From Planctomycetota bacterium (GTDB lineage: Bacteria; Planctomycetota; Planctomycetia; Pirellulales; UBA1268), in NCBI GenBank assembly GCA_014238855.1, contig JABAAH010000026.1:1-36395 (forward strand): a DNA stretch of 36,395 nt, written 5' to 3'. The notes under the pieces were generated by a model. The model searched no databases and was not told the DNA's origin. It was given only the letters and a program-made list of their open reading frames with translations. The first letter of the stretch is position 1. Each line of letters begins with the position of its first letter. The position numbers and the translations under genes are program-made. This document shows positions 8,282-16,957 of the stretch, piece by piece.

Positions 8282-8998
8282 ATGAGCCAGCGATTCTTCC
8301 TTTCCCAGACTCCCATGGACGATACCGCTACGCTCGAAGGTGATGAGGCTCGGCATCTCTCTCGTGTTATGAGAGTCAGGGTCGGTGATCCGGTCGAATT
8401 GTTTGACGGGCAAGGAACATCATGGTCTGCGACTGTAAACTGTATCGAACGCAATGAGGTCACGCTGCGTCTTCATACGAAATGCTCTGACAAAACATCT
8501 CAACAACCGGTCGTCACTCTCGCTGTCGCGCTACCGAAAGGTGAACGCCAAAAATGGCTGATTGAAAAGATTACTGAACTTGGGACAGACTACCTCATCC
8601 CGCTGACAACAACACGGTCTGTTGCACAACCAACGTCTGCCGCAATAAACCGACTGAGACGAGGTGTGGTCGAAGCCTGTAAACAATCGAAGCGGAACCG
8701 TCTTCTTGAGATTACCCCATCGCAATCACTCGACACGCTTCTATCAACAGCATCTACAAACGTACGGATTCTCGCCTGCCCCACAAGCAGTAGATTGATG
8801 CAGTCAATACTTTCAACACCGATTGATGAAATACTGATTGTCATCGGTCCAGAAGGTGGATTTACAGAAGAAGAAATCGCTCTCTCACGTGCGCATGGTT
8901 TCCAACACATGTCACTTGGACAAAATACTCTTCGCATTGAAACCGCTGCCATTGCTGCAGCCGTACTTGCCGGGCAGTGCCAGCGGTCTCTCAGCTAA
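8282..8998 (+). CDS. rsmE: 16S rRNA (uracil-1498-N3)-methyltransferase RsmE
   Basis: A 238-residue SPOUT-class methyltransferase that modifies U1498 of 16S rRNA. The N-terminal PUA-like domain has DEARHLSRVMRVRVGDPVELFDGQG. The C-terminal knot domain has VALPKGERQKWLIEKITELG, then VIGPEGGFTEEEI and LGQNTLRIETAAIAA, which together form the SAM-binding trefoil knot characteristic of RsmE. Length is normal for the family. The start at ATG 8282 lies 84 bp from the divergent ATPase gene. Confidence 0.95.
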   Translation: MSQRFFLSQTPMDDTATLEGDEARHLSRVMRVRVGDPVELFDGQGTSWSATVNCIERNEVTLRLHTKCSDKTSQQPVVTLAVALPKGERQKWLIEKITELGTDYLIPLTTTRSVAQPTSAAINRLRRGVVEACKQSKRNRLLEITPSQSLDTLLSTASTNVRILACPTSSRLMQSILSTPIDEILIVIGPEGGFTEEEIALSRAHGFQHMSLGQNTLRIETAAIAAAVLAGQCQRSLS

Positions 8999-9040
8999 AC
9001 AGCTTCGTGTCCAATGCAGCTTCGTGTTTCGTGTAACACG

Positions 9041-9985
9041 TTAGAGACTTGCGACCTCTCCACCTGCTCTCGTTCCGAGTGCTTTAAATAAAGCATATTC
9101 GATGTCGTCACGAACAAAGTGCGTCGACCCGTCACAAAGAAGGAATACAACACCACCATTATGGTTACTGCTGAAGTGCACAATATGATTTGTGTGGTTT
9201 GGAGTTTTTCCTGCCATCATACCGCTTTGCCCAACATGACCGAGCACAAGGGAACCTGATCCTTCCTTCATCATCGGCATCATTACCATACCAGCATCTC
9301 GACGAACACCTGGAACAGCCGCATACCATGTACTATTGGCAGCGTATGGCCCTTGATCAAAAAAATCATGAACGTGTTTTCGCTCGCCTATACAAATTGT
9401 TGTTGAAAGCCCGTCAGGAATATCTTTGAATTCAATTTCACTGTTACGGAAGAACACGCCATTCCCCTGACCGCTTTGAGTAGTCACGTTGTTCCAGCCA
9501 AGAACGGCAACGTAGTTTGATGTGGGAAGTGAGACCGTTCCACTCCCATTATTCACAGTAAAGGAATCTGGCGCGGTGTCCGTGGGGCAGAGAGAACCAC
9601 CAAGATTCGCTTCTGCTGCTCTGGCTTCATTCGTCGTGCCAACAGGCTCGAGCACCTGGTTGATCGAATGAAAAAGGGCTGTCTGTTCTTTATATGGCAA
9701 TAGAAAGAAGCTCCATGCATACCCTTTGCTTGTCTCGCTCGTCGATGAGTCTGTTGCCGATACCCCCGGAGAAATATAGCCCGGAGGTAGATGTCGATTT
9801 GCATCGTAATAGGTGTGGGTGGCAAGTCCGGTCTGCTTGAGATTATTGACACATGTCAATCTGCGAGCAGCTTCACGAGCCTGCTGAACCGCCGGTAGAA
9901 GAAGCCCGACCAAGACACCGATGATGGCGATGACGACAAGCAGTTCGATAAGCGTAAATCCTGTGTAATAATTTCGAATAGACAT
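9041..9985 (-). CDS. DUF1559 type II/IV pseudopilin-like protein
   Basis: A 314-residue protein typical of the large planctomycete DUF1559 families. The N-terminus MSIRNYYTGFTLIELLVVIAI is a prepilin cleavage/methylation signal: processing would follow the Gly before FTLIELL, leaving the hydrophobic helix as membrane anchor. The family block PAVQQAREAARRLTCVNNLKQ follows, and the C-terminus has NHNGGVVFLLCDGSTHFV, the usual DUF1559 ending. I chose ATG 9985 because the prepilin leader begins there; an upstream in-frame start at 10063 would add 26 unlikely residues. The protein is probably exported through a type II secretion or pilin-like machine. The Cys-rich gene lies 85 bp upstream on the same strand. 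Confidence 0.93.
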   Translation of the reverse strand: MSIRNYYTGFTLIELLVVIAIIGVLVGLLLPAVQQAREAARRLTCVNNLKQTGLATHTYYDANRHLPPGYISPGVSATDSSTSETSKGYAWSFFLLPYKEQTALFHSINQVLEPVGTTNEARAAEANLGGSLCPTDTAPDSFTVNNGSGTVSLPTSNYVAVLGWNNVTTQSGQGNGVFFRNSEIEFKDIPDGLSTTICIGERKHVHDFFDQGPYAANSTWYAAVPGVRRDAGMVMMPMMKEGSGSLVLGHVGQSGMMAGKTPNHTNHIVHFSSNHNGGVVFLLCDGSTHFVRDDIEYALFKALGTRAGGEVASL

Positions 9986-10070
9986 AGTGTTCCTCAGCGC
10001 GTATGAAATAAAAAAGCAGTGCGCAATAGCACAGACCTGCTCAAACGGGTGAAAGGGATACAATCAGCTT

Positions 10071-10850
10071 TCAGCCCACGCAGGGAGGCGGTGTAAGCGG
10101 AGCGGGAAGCTCACCGTGAAACACGTTATGAGATTGCTCTGGTGGCTCAAGATACAGCTGACCACAACACACAGCGACGACAGGTACAAGCGGTATTGCC
10201 ACACCCGATGCGAACCACTCACTGAGGATACCGCCACAGGTGAGCAGTGATTGCAAGATAACCGTGTGCTCGGACATCACTTCGAACCTTTTGACACCGC
10301 GATTGCCAGGCTGCTGATCATGCTGTGATTGATCCTCCTCGCAACATTCCCGTTTTCCAGCTGCCGACAGATACTCATACTCAAAGCAAATATCTTCATC
10401 AAACATGTCATGAATAGAAGTTTCTTGGGCTGATACCAAACCTGCTGCACTGGGTTTCGAGCTCTCTGCTTTGCAGCATGGTTGTTCCATATGCTGTTGG
10501 AAATCATTGTCATGTGATGCCTCGTGTTTTTTCACTCGACGCTGTAAAGCACAAAGAACGTCCTCAGAAACACCATGCCGCTGCGCCCATGCCAGCGTTT
10601 CCTTCGGCGTATGACAACAACACCTCTGAAAACACTGTTTTGCTGACATACAGCCGCACGGTTTATTCATACACGGAAACGGCGTTGTGTAATCTTTAGC
10701 TGACATTTTTTTCGAGGCATCACAAAAAGAAAGTCTCGACTGAGACGTCATTGCAGCAACGGGAAGTGGGAGACCAGAGATCACAAGTGCATACCAAGAA
10801 ATGATGCACCGCACCGTCATTCGCCACATGATATTTCGTGTCCGAAACAT
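10071..10850 (-). CDS. Secreted Cys-rich protein with CGC...CCCH motif, unknown function
   Basis: About 259 residues. An N-terminal hydrophobic segment (ISWYALVISGLPLPVAAM) looks like a signal peptide or anchor. A conspicuous motif follows: NKPCGCMSAKQCFQRCCCH then TPKETLAWAQRHGV. This CGC-CCCH-LAWA arrangement resembles uncharacterised Cys-rich proteins that I associate with planctomycetes and verrucomicrobia. Further Cys pairs (PCCK, ECCEED, VCCG) and a central hydrophobic stretch occur later. Metal binding is plausible from 20-odd cysteines and many histidines but is not shown. The start is uncertain: ATG 10850 or the GTG two codons upstream at 10856. Likely co-transcribed with the DUF1559 gene downstream. 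Confidence 0.72.
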   Translation of the reverse strand: MFRTRNIMWRMTVRCIISWYALVISGLPLPVAAMTSQSRLSFCDASKKMSAKDYTTPFPCMNKPCGCMSAKQCFQRCCCHTPKETLAWAQRHGVSEDVLCALQRRVKKHEASHDNDFQQHMEQPCCKAESSKPSAAGLVSAQETSIHDMFDEDICFEYEYLSAAGKRECCEEDQSQHDQQPGNRGVKRFEVMSEHTVILQSLLTCGGILSEWFASGVAIPLVPVVAVCCGQLYLEPPEQSHNVFHGELPAPLTPPPCVG

Positions 10851-10900
10851 CTTCACAGTGTACCCGTGACAATCTGAAGCTCTACGCCTAAACGCAATTC

Positions 10901-11686
10901 TTAGTTCACGAGCTGATTCACAGCTGCCAGGAGCTCACTTGTAGCCTCTGACCGATGTGTCGAAACTGCCTCAACACCAACCCAACCCCGATATCCTCGT
11001 TCTTCAAGTGTTGCCAGCACTGGCGGTACATCGACTTGACCAGTACCCAGTGGAACTGCACGTCCGTGTCCGGCATACGATCCAGCGACAGCGTCTGTGG
11101 CATGGACATACCCAATATTAGCAGCCAACGTCATAGCAGCCTCCGCTGGATCATATCCATGCACCACGAGCGCCCCGGTGACCAGATGCACCTGAAGACT
11201 TCCCTCTGGCACCGCTTCAATGACCCGGCGTAGATCCTCTGGACTCGACTGACCAGCTTCAGCACAGAAAAATGCACCAGCTTGCTGCCCGGTGCGACCA
11301 AGGTCAGCAAGCACATCGATGAGCACCTGCCAATTTCCACTATCTTCTTTTGCAGGAATATCACCGAGACGACCCAGTATGACTGTCGCGCCAAGCCGCT
11401 GCGCCTGAAGCATCACCTGCTTGGTCGCACCAACCCGAGCTTCGAGCTGGTCTTGATCTGAGTACCCCCGTCTCGTTTGAAATGACACAGCCGCTACTCG
11501 CAGACCTGCATCATCGAGCCACTTACGAATTTGACGGACACCTGTTTCAGAGAGTGTCAAAAGATCGATATCATGCCGACCATCGATTTCAATGCCACCG
11601 ACACCAAGTTCTCGAGCGACTGAGAGTGCTCGCCGGAAGTCAGTGTCGAGTGGTACAATGGGAACGGCAAGACGTGAGGAATTCAT
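10901..11686 (-). CDS. Sugar phosphate isomerase/epimerase (AP endonuclease 2-like TIM barrel)
   Basis: A 261-residue xylose-isomerase-like TIM barrel. Recognisable strands include GVGGIEIDGRHD near the N-terminus, RLGATVILGRLGDI in the middle, FFCAEAG, and the C-terminal block GYRGWVGVEAVSTHRS, where the Glu of GVEA is a usual metal ligand. Other barrel-end acidic and His residues (HLVTGA, HATDAVAG) fit the metal site. Family members isomerise or epimerise sugars or inositols, often with a divalent metal; the substrate cannot be read from sequence. There is no signal peptide, so it is cytoplasmic. It stands alone on the minus strand and is divergent from the Nif3-like gene. Confidence 0.82.
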   Translation of the reverse strand: MNSSRLAVPIVPLDTDFRRALSVARELGVGGIEIDGRHDIDLLTLSETGVRQIRKWLDDAGLRVAAVSFQTRRGYSDQDQLEARVGATKQVMLQAQRLGATVILGRLGDIPAKEDSGNWQVLIDVLADLGRTGQQAGAFFCAEAGQSSPEDLRRVIEAVPEGSLQVHLVTGALVVHGYDPAEAAMTLAANIGYVHATDAVAGSYAGHGRAVPLGTGQVDVPPVLATLEERGYRGWVGVEAVSTHRSEATSELLAAVNQLVN

Positions 11687-11704
11687 AGGAGTGTTTGTGA
11701 GTTT

Positions 11705-11762
11705 CGAATATTCGTAAGGCCTGATGTGCGTTCGGTGCGAGTCCAGTTGTTCGAGTGACTCG
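11705..11762. promoter_or_regulatory. Two short palindromes in a divergent intergenic region
   Basis: The 187-bp gap between the isomerase-like and Nif3-like genes holds a perfect 10-bp palindrome CGAATATTCG (11705-11714) and an 11-bp one, CGAGTGACTCG (11752-11762), with 37 bp between them. Both begin with CGA and end with TCG, so they could be related half-site arrangements for a regulator. This is weak evidence; short palindromes arise by chance. Confidence 0.2.
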
Positions 11763-11873
11763 TAGCATACGCCCTCATGTATAGTACCCTGCCATCCAAT
11801 GGTTCACGAGCAAGAGAAGGGATCCTCGTATCTGATCCTGTTTCTCACACACGGTCTGTGTATCATAGAAGGT

Positions 11874-12671
11874 ATGGCGACACCTCATGATGTCATTACC
11901 GCACTGGAACACCTTGTCCCACTCAGACTTGCAGCTGAATGGGACAATGTCGGCTCCCTTGTAGGAACAAAAAATTCGACTATCCAGCGTGTCATGACCT
12001 GCCTGACACTTACAATCGAAGTTGCTCGTGAGGCTGTGTCCCAAAAAGCCGATCTGGTTGTGACGCATCACCCACTTCCTTTTCGTCCGATCAATCGTAT
12101 TACTGAAGCAACCGCAACGGGCGGAATTCTCCTCGAGTTGTTGTCAGCAGGCATTGGAGTATGGAGTGGTCATACTGCATGGGACTCAGCTGCAAAGGGA
12201 ATAAATGCAATGCTTGCTGACATGCTCTCTCTGCAAAACACAGTACCTCTTGAGCCTGACGAGACCGATCCCAACGTTGGGTTTGGACGCGTTGGCACTG
12301 TCTCATCGCAAAATACTGTGGGCATGATTTCGCAGCAACTCGCATTTACCTTAGGCTGCCCAGGGTGTCACGTTGCTGGCAATACGAGCCTTCCGGCGAA
12401 TCGAATCGGCATTGTCTGTGGAAGCGGTGGTGAATCCGTACCCATTGCTGCTGCTGCTGGGTGTCAAACGCTTGTAACTGGTGAGATAAAGTTACACGAT
12501 GCCCTCACGGCTCTCAATCACAATATGGCGGTCATCTCTGTTGGTCATCATCGCAGTGAACGATTTGCCATGGAACGAATGGCTCAGGAATTACACAAGG
12601 CCCTTCCCGATCTTCATTGCTGGGCGAGTCTCAAAGAAGCAGATCCTCTCCAGTGGCTCCCGGCGACATAG
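11874..12671 (+). CDS. Nif3/DUF34-family dinuclear metal protein
   Basis: A 265-residue Nif3-like protein, often annotated as GTP cyclohydrolase 1 type 2 homolog. Conserved pieces are AAEWDNVGSLVG at the N-terminus, VTHHPLPFRPINRIT (the usual HHP metal motif), SGHTAWDSAAKGIN (normally HTNLD), CGSGGES, VTGEIKLHDA, and VGHHRSERF at the C-terminus, where His and Glu complete the dinuclear site. The family is nearly universal; its reaction is not settled. The start at ATG 11874 is chosen because it begins the conserved N-terminus. An upstream start at 11799 would add 25 unrelated residues. Confidence 0.9.
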   Translation: MATPHDVITALEHLVPLRLAAEWDNVGSLVGTKNSTIQRVMTCLTLTIEVAREAVSQKADLVVTHHPLPFRPINRITEATATGGILLELLSAGIGVWSGHTAWDSAAKGINAMLADMLSLQNTVPLEPDETDPNVGFGRVGTVSSQNTVGMISQQLAFTLGCPGCHVAGNTSLPANRIGIVCGSGGESVPIAAAAGCQTLVTGEIKLHDALTALNHNMAVISVGHHRSERFAMERMAQELHKALPDLHCWASLKEADPLQWLPAT

Positions 12672-12716
12672 TCCTCTCCATTCTCTGACAGGTTTGTATC
12701 CGAACAAAGAAAATTC

Positions 12717-13520
12717 ATGAGTCAGTTTCTCACAGCGCTACCAGTATTCAATGAAGATAAGTACGTTCAAGAAGTTCTTGATCAGGTGCTTCAATATACT
12801 GACCACGTACTGGTTGTGGATGACGGCTCAACAGACAACACGGCGTCTATATTGAAAGAAAGGGTGAAGAAATATGGTGATGTCACCGTCATTCACCACG
12901 AGACGAACCGTGGTTATGGGGCGGCTCTCGCCACGGCTTTTGCATGTGCACTTCACCCTCGAGAAGATGGATCGTGTTGGAAAGGTCTGATAACCATTGA
13001 TTGTGACGGTCAGCATCAGCCGCAGCTTATTCCTTCATTCATTGCTGCACTTGAGAAACCTGAAAATAATCTTCCTGATATTGTCAGTGGAAGCCGCTAC
13101 CTGGAACGTCTTCCAGACAATGACAAAGCACCAGAGGGCCGCAGACGTATCAATATGGAAATTACACATGAGATCAACCGGCGGCTCGGACTGTCACTGA
13201 CCGATGCTTTTTGTGGATTTAAAGCCTATTCTCGAAAAGCGCTCGAATCGCTTCCAGTGACAGATACGGGTTACGCAATGCCACTGGAAGTCTGGGTACT
13301 GGCGGCTGCAGCAAAACTCAACATTGTCGAAGTACCGGTTCCACTGGTTTATCTAGATCTCACGAGAAGTTTTGGTGGTGCTCTCGATGACGGAACGACT
13401 CGGATTGCCCATTATCGTGAGATTCTTGAACGAGCAATCCGTTCGATACACGCTAGGAGTGGTGTTGATCGCGGTGTCGGGTATGGTGTGGGTTCCCCTG
13501 CCATGAGAGTCGACGCTTGA
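12717..13520 (+). CDS. Glycosyltransferase family 2 (dolichol-P-mannose synthase-like)
   Basis: A 267-residue GT-A fold transferase without membrane helices. The nucleotide-sugar site is visible as TALPVFNEDKYVQEV, VVDDGSTDNTASIL and NRGYGAAL. ITIDCDGQHQPQ holds the DXD metal motif (D95, D97), and VSGSRY lies in the acceptor half. The FCGFKAYSRKALESL segment is typical of the DPM1/polyprenyl-phosphate-sugar group. It would transfer a sugar from an NDP-sugar to a lipid or protein acceptor at the inner membrane face. Its stop overlaps the TTG start of the following gene, which suggests coupled translation and a shared process. Confidence 0.9.
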   Translation: MSQFLTALPVFNEDKYVQEVLDQVLQYTDHVLVVDDGSTDNTASILKERVKKYGDVTVIHHETNRGYGAALATAFACALHPREDGSCWKGLITIDCDGQHQPQLIPSFIAALEKPENNLPDIVSGSRYLERLPDNDKAPEGRRRINMEITHEINRRLGLSLTDAFCGFKAYSRKALESLPVTDTGYAMPLEVWVLAAAAKLNIVEVPVPLVYLDLTRSFGGALDDGTTRIAHYREILERAIRSIHARSGVDRGVGYGVGSPAMRVDA

Positions 13521-15199
13521 GTAACCACCCGCGCTTTGATCGCCGCAGACATCAACCACCACCGGATTCCGGTGGACGGCTGTTTGACCCTCCAGTTACA
13601 CCGGATCCGACCGATCCAGCAATTGCAATTGACCACCTTGTTGATAATAACAAACTTCTGAGAACAGCCTTTGATACCCAGGTAGGGGACCTCAAACTCT
13701 GGGAACTCGTTGCGGCGACACGACGTGAAATATTGACGGTCGCCACCGAGTACACCTCGAGTTACAGAGACGTCAGGCGGCCTTCAAATACAGCCGAATG
13801 GATAGCAGCTCCAATCATTATGGGAGGCCATCAGCCAGATCTTTTTCATCCAGGGGTATGGCTTAAGAACTTCGCGATTGATGCCTACGCTCGACGCCTG
13901 GGAGGCACGGCAATCAATCTCATTGTTGACACTGACTATTGTCGTACAACAAGCGTTGGGGTTCCTATCGGAACGCCTGACTCCGCACAATTGGAATATG
14001 TTCCTTTTGATCAATCGAGTCAACCAATTGCATGGGAAGAACGGGGTGTCGAGGATCTGGAATGTTTTCGTTCCTTTGGTCGCCGGGCCTCTGATCTCCT
14101 CACACCACTTGTACCTGATGCTATCCTTCGACGATGGTGGCCACTTGCTGTTGAAAGACTCAATGAAAATCACCGCATTGGCCTTGCGATTGCACAAGCA
14201 AGACACCAACTCGAAGAACGCTACGGACTGGAAACAATTGAAATACCTGTTAGCGAGTTAATGCGGCTGCCAACCGTCATGGTTTTCATGTCCTGGCTCC
14301 TCGCTAGAAGTCGGGAACTGCATAGTGCCTACAATGCGGCCTTGGGTCGGTACCGCCGTCGACATCGACAGCGAGGACGAACTCGCCCAATGCCAGATCT
14401 TGTTGAAAAAATTGAGGACACCGCAGAGGGCCCATGGTTCGAAGTACCTTGGTGGATCTGGTCAGAGGATGACCTCCGACGACGGAGGGTCTTCGCAAAC
14501 ACCAGTACACCAGGTGTCCTCATATTGTCGGACATGGAAACATTACGAGTGGAACTCCCCATTTCACTCGATACGCCACCTTCCAAATGGGTCGATGCCC
14601 TCTCGCGAATGGAAGAACACGCCTTGCGGCTACGACCACGGGCCATCATGACAACACTGATCGCCCGCCTGCTTGTTGCAGATGTCTTTGTGCATGGAAT
14701 TGGCGGTTCAGCGTACGATGAAATAACTGACGATATTGTCCACACACTCACTGGTTGCCAACCGCCACGGCATGCCGTGGTTTCAGGGACACTTCGCCTG
14801 CCACTCGAAACTCGCTTCCCAGAGCTCTCCAAACGTCGCCCGCTTGCAGAACTTGCTGAAGTACACCGAACACTCCGAGATCTTGAGTTTCACCCAGAAT
14901 GCCACCTTGAGCAGCTCTCAAGCCAGCCAGAAGCCGTCCGAGATCTCATTACAGAGAAACAACGTTGGATTGATACGAGTCCTACAGCGACTCTAGCACG
15001 CCGACGCTGTCATGAAATTCGATCAACAAATACCCGCCTTGCCTATTACACGCAATCTGTACGACAGCGGTTATTAGACCGGGTCGGACCACTCGCAGCG
15101 TCTATTCGAGCAGAAAAAATTCTGCAAACTCGCGACTTTCCATGGTGTTTTTTCCCCGAAAATCAACTACGTGAGTTCCTCCTACTGGAAATAGATTGA
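13517..15199 (+). CDS. Unrecognised 560-aa protein, faint BshC-like core
   Basis: I do not recognise this protein with confidence. A disordered, Pro-rich N-terminus (to about residue 35) is followed by a helical stretch and then IIMGGHQPDLFHPGVWLKNF (from residue 100) and NLIVDTD (about 134-140). The layout recalls BshC, the bacillithiol ligase, whose Rossmann core begins TGQQ-LFTGP and continues to an Asp-rich strand. The rest is rich in charged helices with a basic patch (RRRHRQRGRTR) and an aromatic block (WFEVPWWIWS). The start is TTG at 13517, inside the stop codon of the GT2 gene; there is no better start nearby. No signal peptide or membrane helix. A ligase-like or nucleotide-binding role is a guess. 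Confidence 0.72.
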   Translation: MSNHPRFDRRRHQPPPDSGGRLFDPPVTPDPTDPAIAIDHLVDNNKLLRTAFDTQVGDLKLWELVAATRREILTVATEYTSSYRDVRRPSNTAEWIAAPIIMGGHQPDLFHPGVWLKNFAIDAYARRLGGTAINLIVDTDYCRTTSVGVPIGTPDSAQLEYVPFDQSSQPIAWEERGVEDLECFRSFGRRASDLLTPLVPDAILRRWWPLAVERLNENHRIGLAIAQARHQLEERYGLETIEIPVSELMRLPTVMVFMSWLLARSRELHSAYNAALGRYRRRHRQRGRTRPMPDLVEKIEDTAEGPWFEVPWWIWSEDDLRRRRVFANTSTPGVLILSDMETLRVELPISLDTPPSKWVDALSRMEEHALRLRPRAIMTTLIARLLVADVFVHGIGGSAYDEITDDIVHTLTGCQPPRHAVVSGTLRLPLETRFPELSKRRPLAELAEVHRTLRDLEFHPECHLEQLSSQPEAVRDLITEKQRWIDTSPTATLARRRCHEIRSTNTRLAYYTQSVRQRLLDRVGPLAASIRAEKILQTRDFPWCFFPENQLREFLLLEID

Positions 15200-15260
15200 G
15201 TTTCGACATATCGTGTCGTGTAACGGAATGAATTTTTACCTCCTAGGGACAGGAGACAAC

Positions 15261-16913
15261 ATGCTGTCGGAACGATCTTCCCGTACATCTTCACCATCGC
15301 GCACAGGTTCTTTACGTAAGCGATCTCATCGCAGCCAGCCAACACGAAGTAGTCGGTCAACCACCGTCAAAAAAACTTCGCGTATTCGAAAACGTTCGAC
15401 AACTCAGTCAGACTGTGATGTCCGGCCGACGGCTGTTGCGGCCCCTCAGAAAAAAACAAAGACGGTATCCTCTCGTCAGCGTAGTCGCTCCACTGCAGTG
15501 AGCACCGTTGAAATTAGACCATCCGGCACTGTGTTTAGCCGCCGTTCGAATACAAAGCGCGAGGCTATTCATCACCTCCCAGAGCATCCTCCCGTTGATC
15601 TCACTCCTCCAGCATGGATGCAAGAAGAGTGTCATGTAGGCCCTGCACAAGCTGGTGATCAGACTGAGATTCTTCAACTTCTTTCTGGGTTACCATCACC
15701 GCCGAGCCGAGCAGAATTTCATGCAGCCGTTGATCATCCAGAACATGATTCAGCAAACAGACTGGTTGCTCGACTCGCTGGACGAATTGTTGGTCACATT
15801 GAAATTGCACCTCGCACAATCATGATTGGGTCTGCTCCTGTAAAAGCAGCTGTACTTGATCGAGTTGCTATCCTTCCTGAGTGCCGCGGTGCTGGACATG
15901 GGCAACGACTTGTACAAGCAGCCGAACAGAGAATGCGTGAACTTGGTGTCGTAGCTGCGTTTTCAAGAACACGAATTGCAACATCGTTCCATGAATTGGG
16001 CTGGAGTGTTTTGGGACGTGACTGTGCATCACCAGGTCGTCCAGCTGATATTCTCGCTCGTCTGCTCGCAAAGCAGGAACGCGAAGGGCCTGAAGTGACT
16101 ATGCGTCAGTGGAGGCACGTTGAGCTTCCAGCGATCTTGAGAATTTATAATCAGAATGCTGATCGATTCGTTGGCACAACGGCTCGCAGCGAAGCGTATG
16201 CTCGATGGCTGGTGAGCCGCAGAGCCTTTGATTCGATTATTGTCGCGCTCCAAGGTAATGATCGTTACGACTTGCACGAAACAACCGCCAAGATTGTTGG
16301 ATACTGCATCCAGACAGGTGGCCGTGTTCTCGAGGTCATGGCAGACCCTGAATATCGTGGGCTCGAACGGGAAATTCTTGCACGCGTATGTGCTGAAGCA
16401 ATTGAAAACGATCGGCAAGAACTCATCTACGAATCAAGCCCAACGGACCCACTCCATGAGGAGGTTCGTGGACCAGCATGTGAGGACCAGGGGGCTGCCG
16501 TCACCTCACGTATTGCGCCTCAGGACCGGATGATTGTGGCTCGCATTTTTGACCCACAAGGCCTCCTGACAGCACTGGCTCCAACGCTTGCTAGCCGAGT
16601 TGTCAAAGCTGGCATTCGAGATACGGTTGAACTCGGTTTTGACAGTGATACTTTCCGAGGATCAGTGACGATTCCGAGCGCTAAGGGTGATGAACCCCGT
16701 GAAGCTTCTGTACAGCCGGGCCGTGTCGGCCGAAGCTATTTAAAACTAGCCGATGACGAATTCACTCGACTCGTCTTGGGGCAGTGTGATCCACTCGAGG
16801 CAACCACAGCCGGACGTCTTGAGCCATCAACCCAATTATCACAAAAGCTTGCTGAACAACTCTTTCCAAGATTGCCGTTATGGTGCCCAATGTGGGATGA
16901 CCTGCCATCATAG
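15261..16913 (+). CDS. Eis-like double-GNAT acetyltransferase with basic N-terminal tail
   Basis: A 550-residue protein. Residues 1-100 are low-complexity Ser/Arg/Lys/Thr, for example RSSRTSSPSRTGSLRKRSHR, and probably disordered. A GNAT domain follows (about 125-280) with the acetyl-CoA loop DRVAILPECRGAGHGQRLV. A second, degenerate GNAT-like region comes next (about 290-410), then a C-terminal alpha/beta region (about 440-545) resembling the sterol-carrier-like domain of Eis proteins. Eis enzymes acetylate aminoglycosides and protein lysines from acetyl-CoA; the substrate here is unknown. AGGAG at 15251-15255, five bases before ATG 15261, fixes the start. An earlier in-frame ATG at 15213 lacks such a site. 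It follows the 560-aa gene by about 60 bp. Confidence 0.8.
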   Translation: MLSERSSRTSSPSRTGSLRKRSHRSQPTRSSRSTTVKKTSRIRKRSTTQSDCDVRPTAVAAPQKKTKTVSSRQRSRSTAVSTVEIRPSGTVFSRRSNTKREAIHHLPEHPPVDLTPPAWMQEECHVGPAQAGDQTEILQLLSGLPSPPSRAEFHAAVDHPEHDSANRLVARLAGRIVGHIEIAPRTIMIGSAPVKAAVLDRVAILPECRGAGHGQRLVQAAEQRMRELGVVAAFSRTRIATSFHELGWSVLGRDCASPGRPADILARLLAKQEREGPEVTMRQWRHVELPAILRIYNQNADRFVGTTARSEAYARWLVSRRAFDSIIVALQGNDRYDLHETTAKIVGYCIQTGGRVLEVMADPEYRGLEREILARVCAEAIENDRQELIYESSPTDPLHEEVRGPACEDQGAAVTSRIAPQDRMIVARIFDPQGLLTALAPTLASRVVKAGIRDTVELGFDSDTFRGSVTIPSAKGDEPREASVQPGRVGRSYLKLADDEFTRLVLGQCDPLEATTAGRLEPSTQLSQKLAEQLFPRLPLWCPMWDDLPS

Positions 16914-16957
16914 TAAGTGTTGAGAATCAGGGTACGAGTCAATGCTCAGGACAGTAC

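Noticed and set aside
14329-14832. 167-codon minus-strand open frame
   Set aside because: Antisense shadow of the 560-aa gene, with no start signal or domain.
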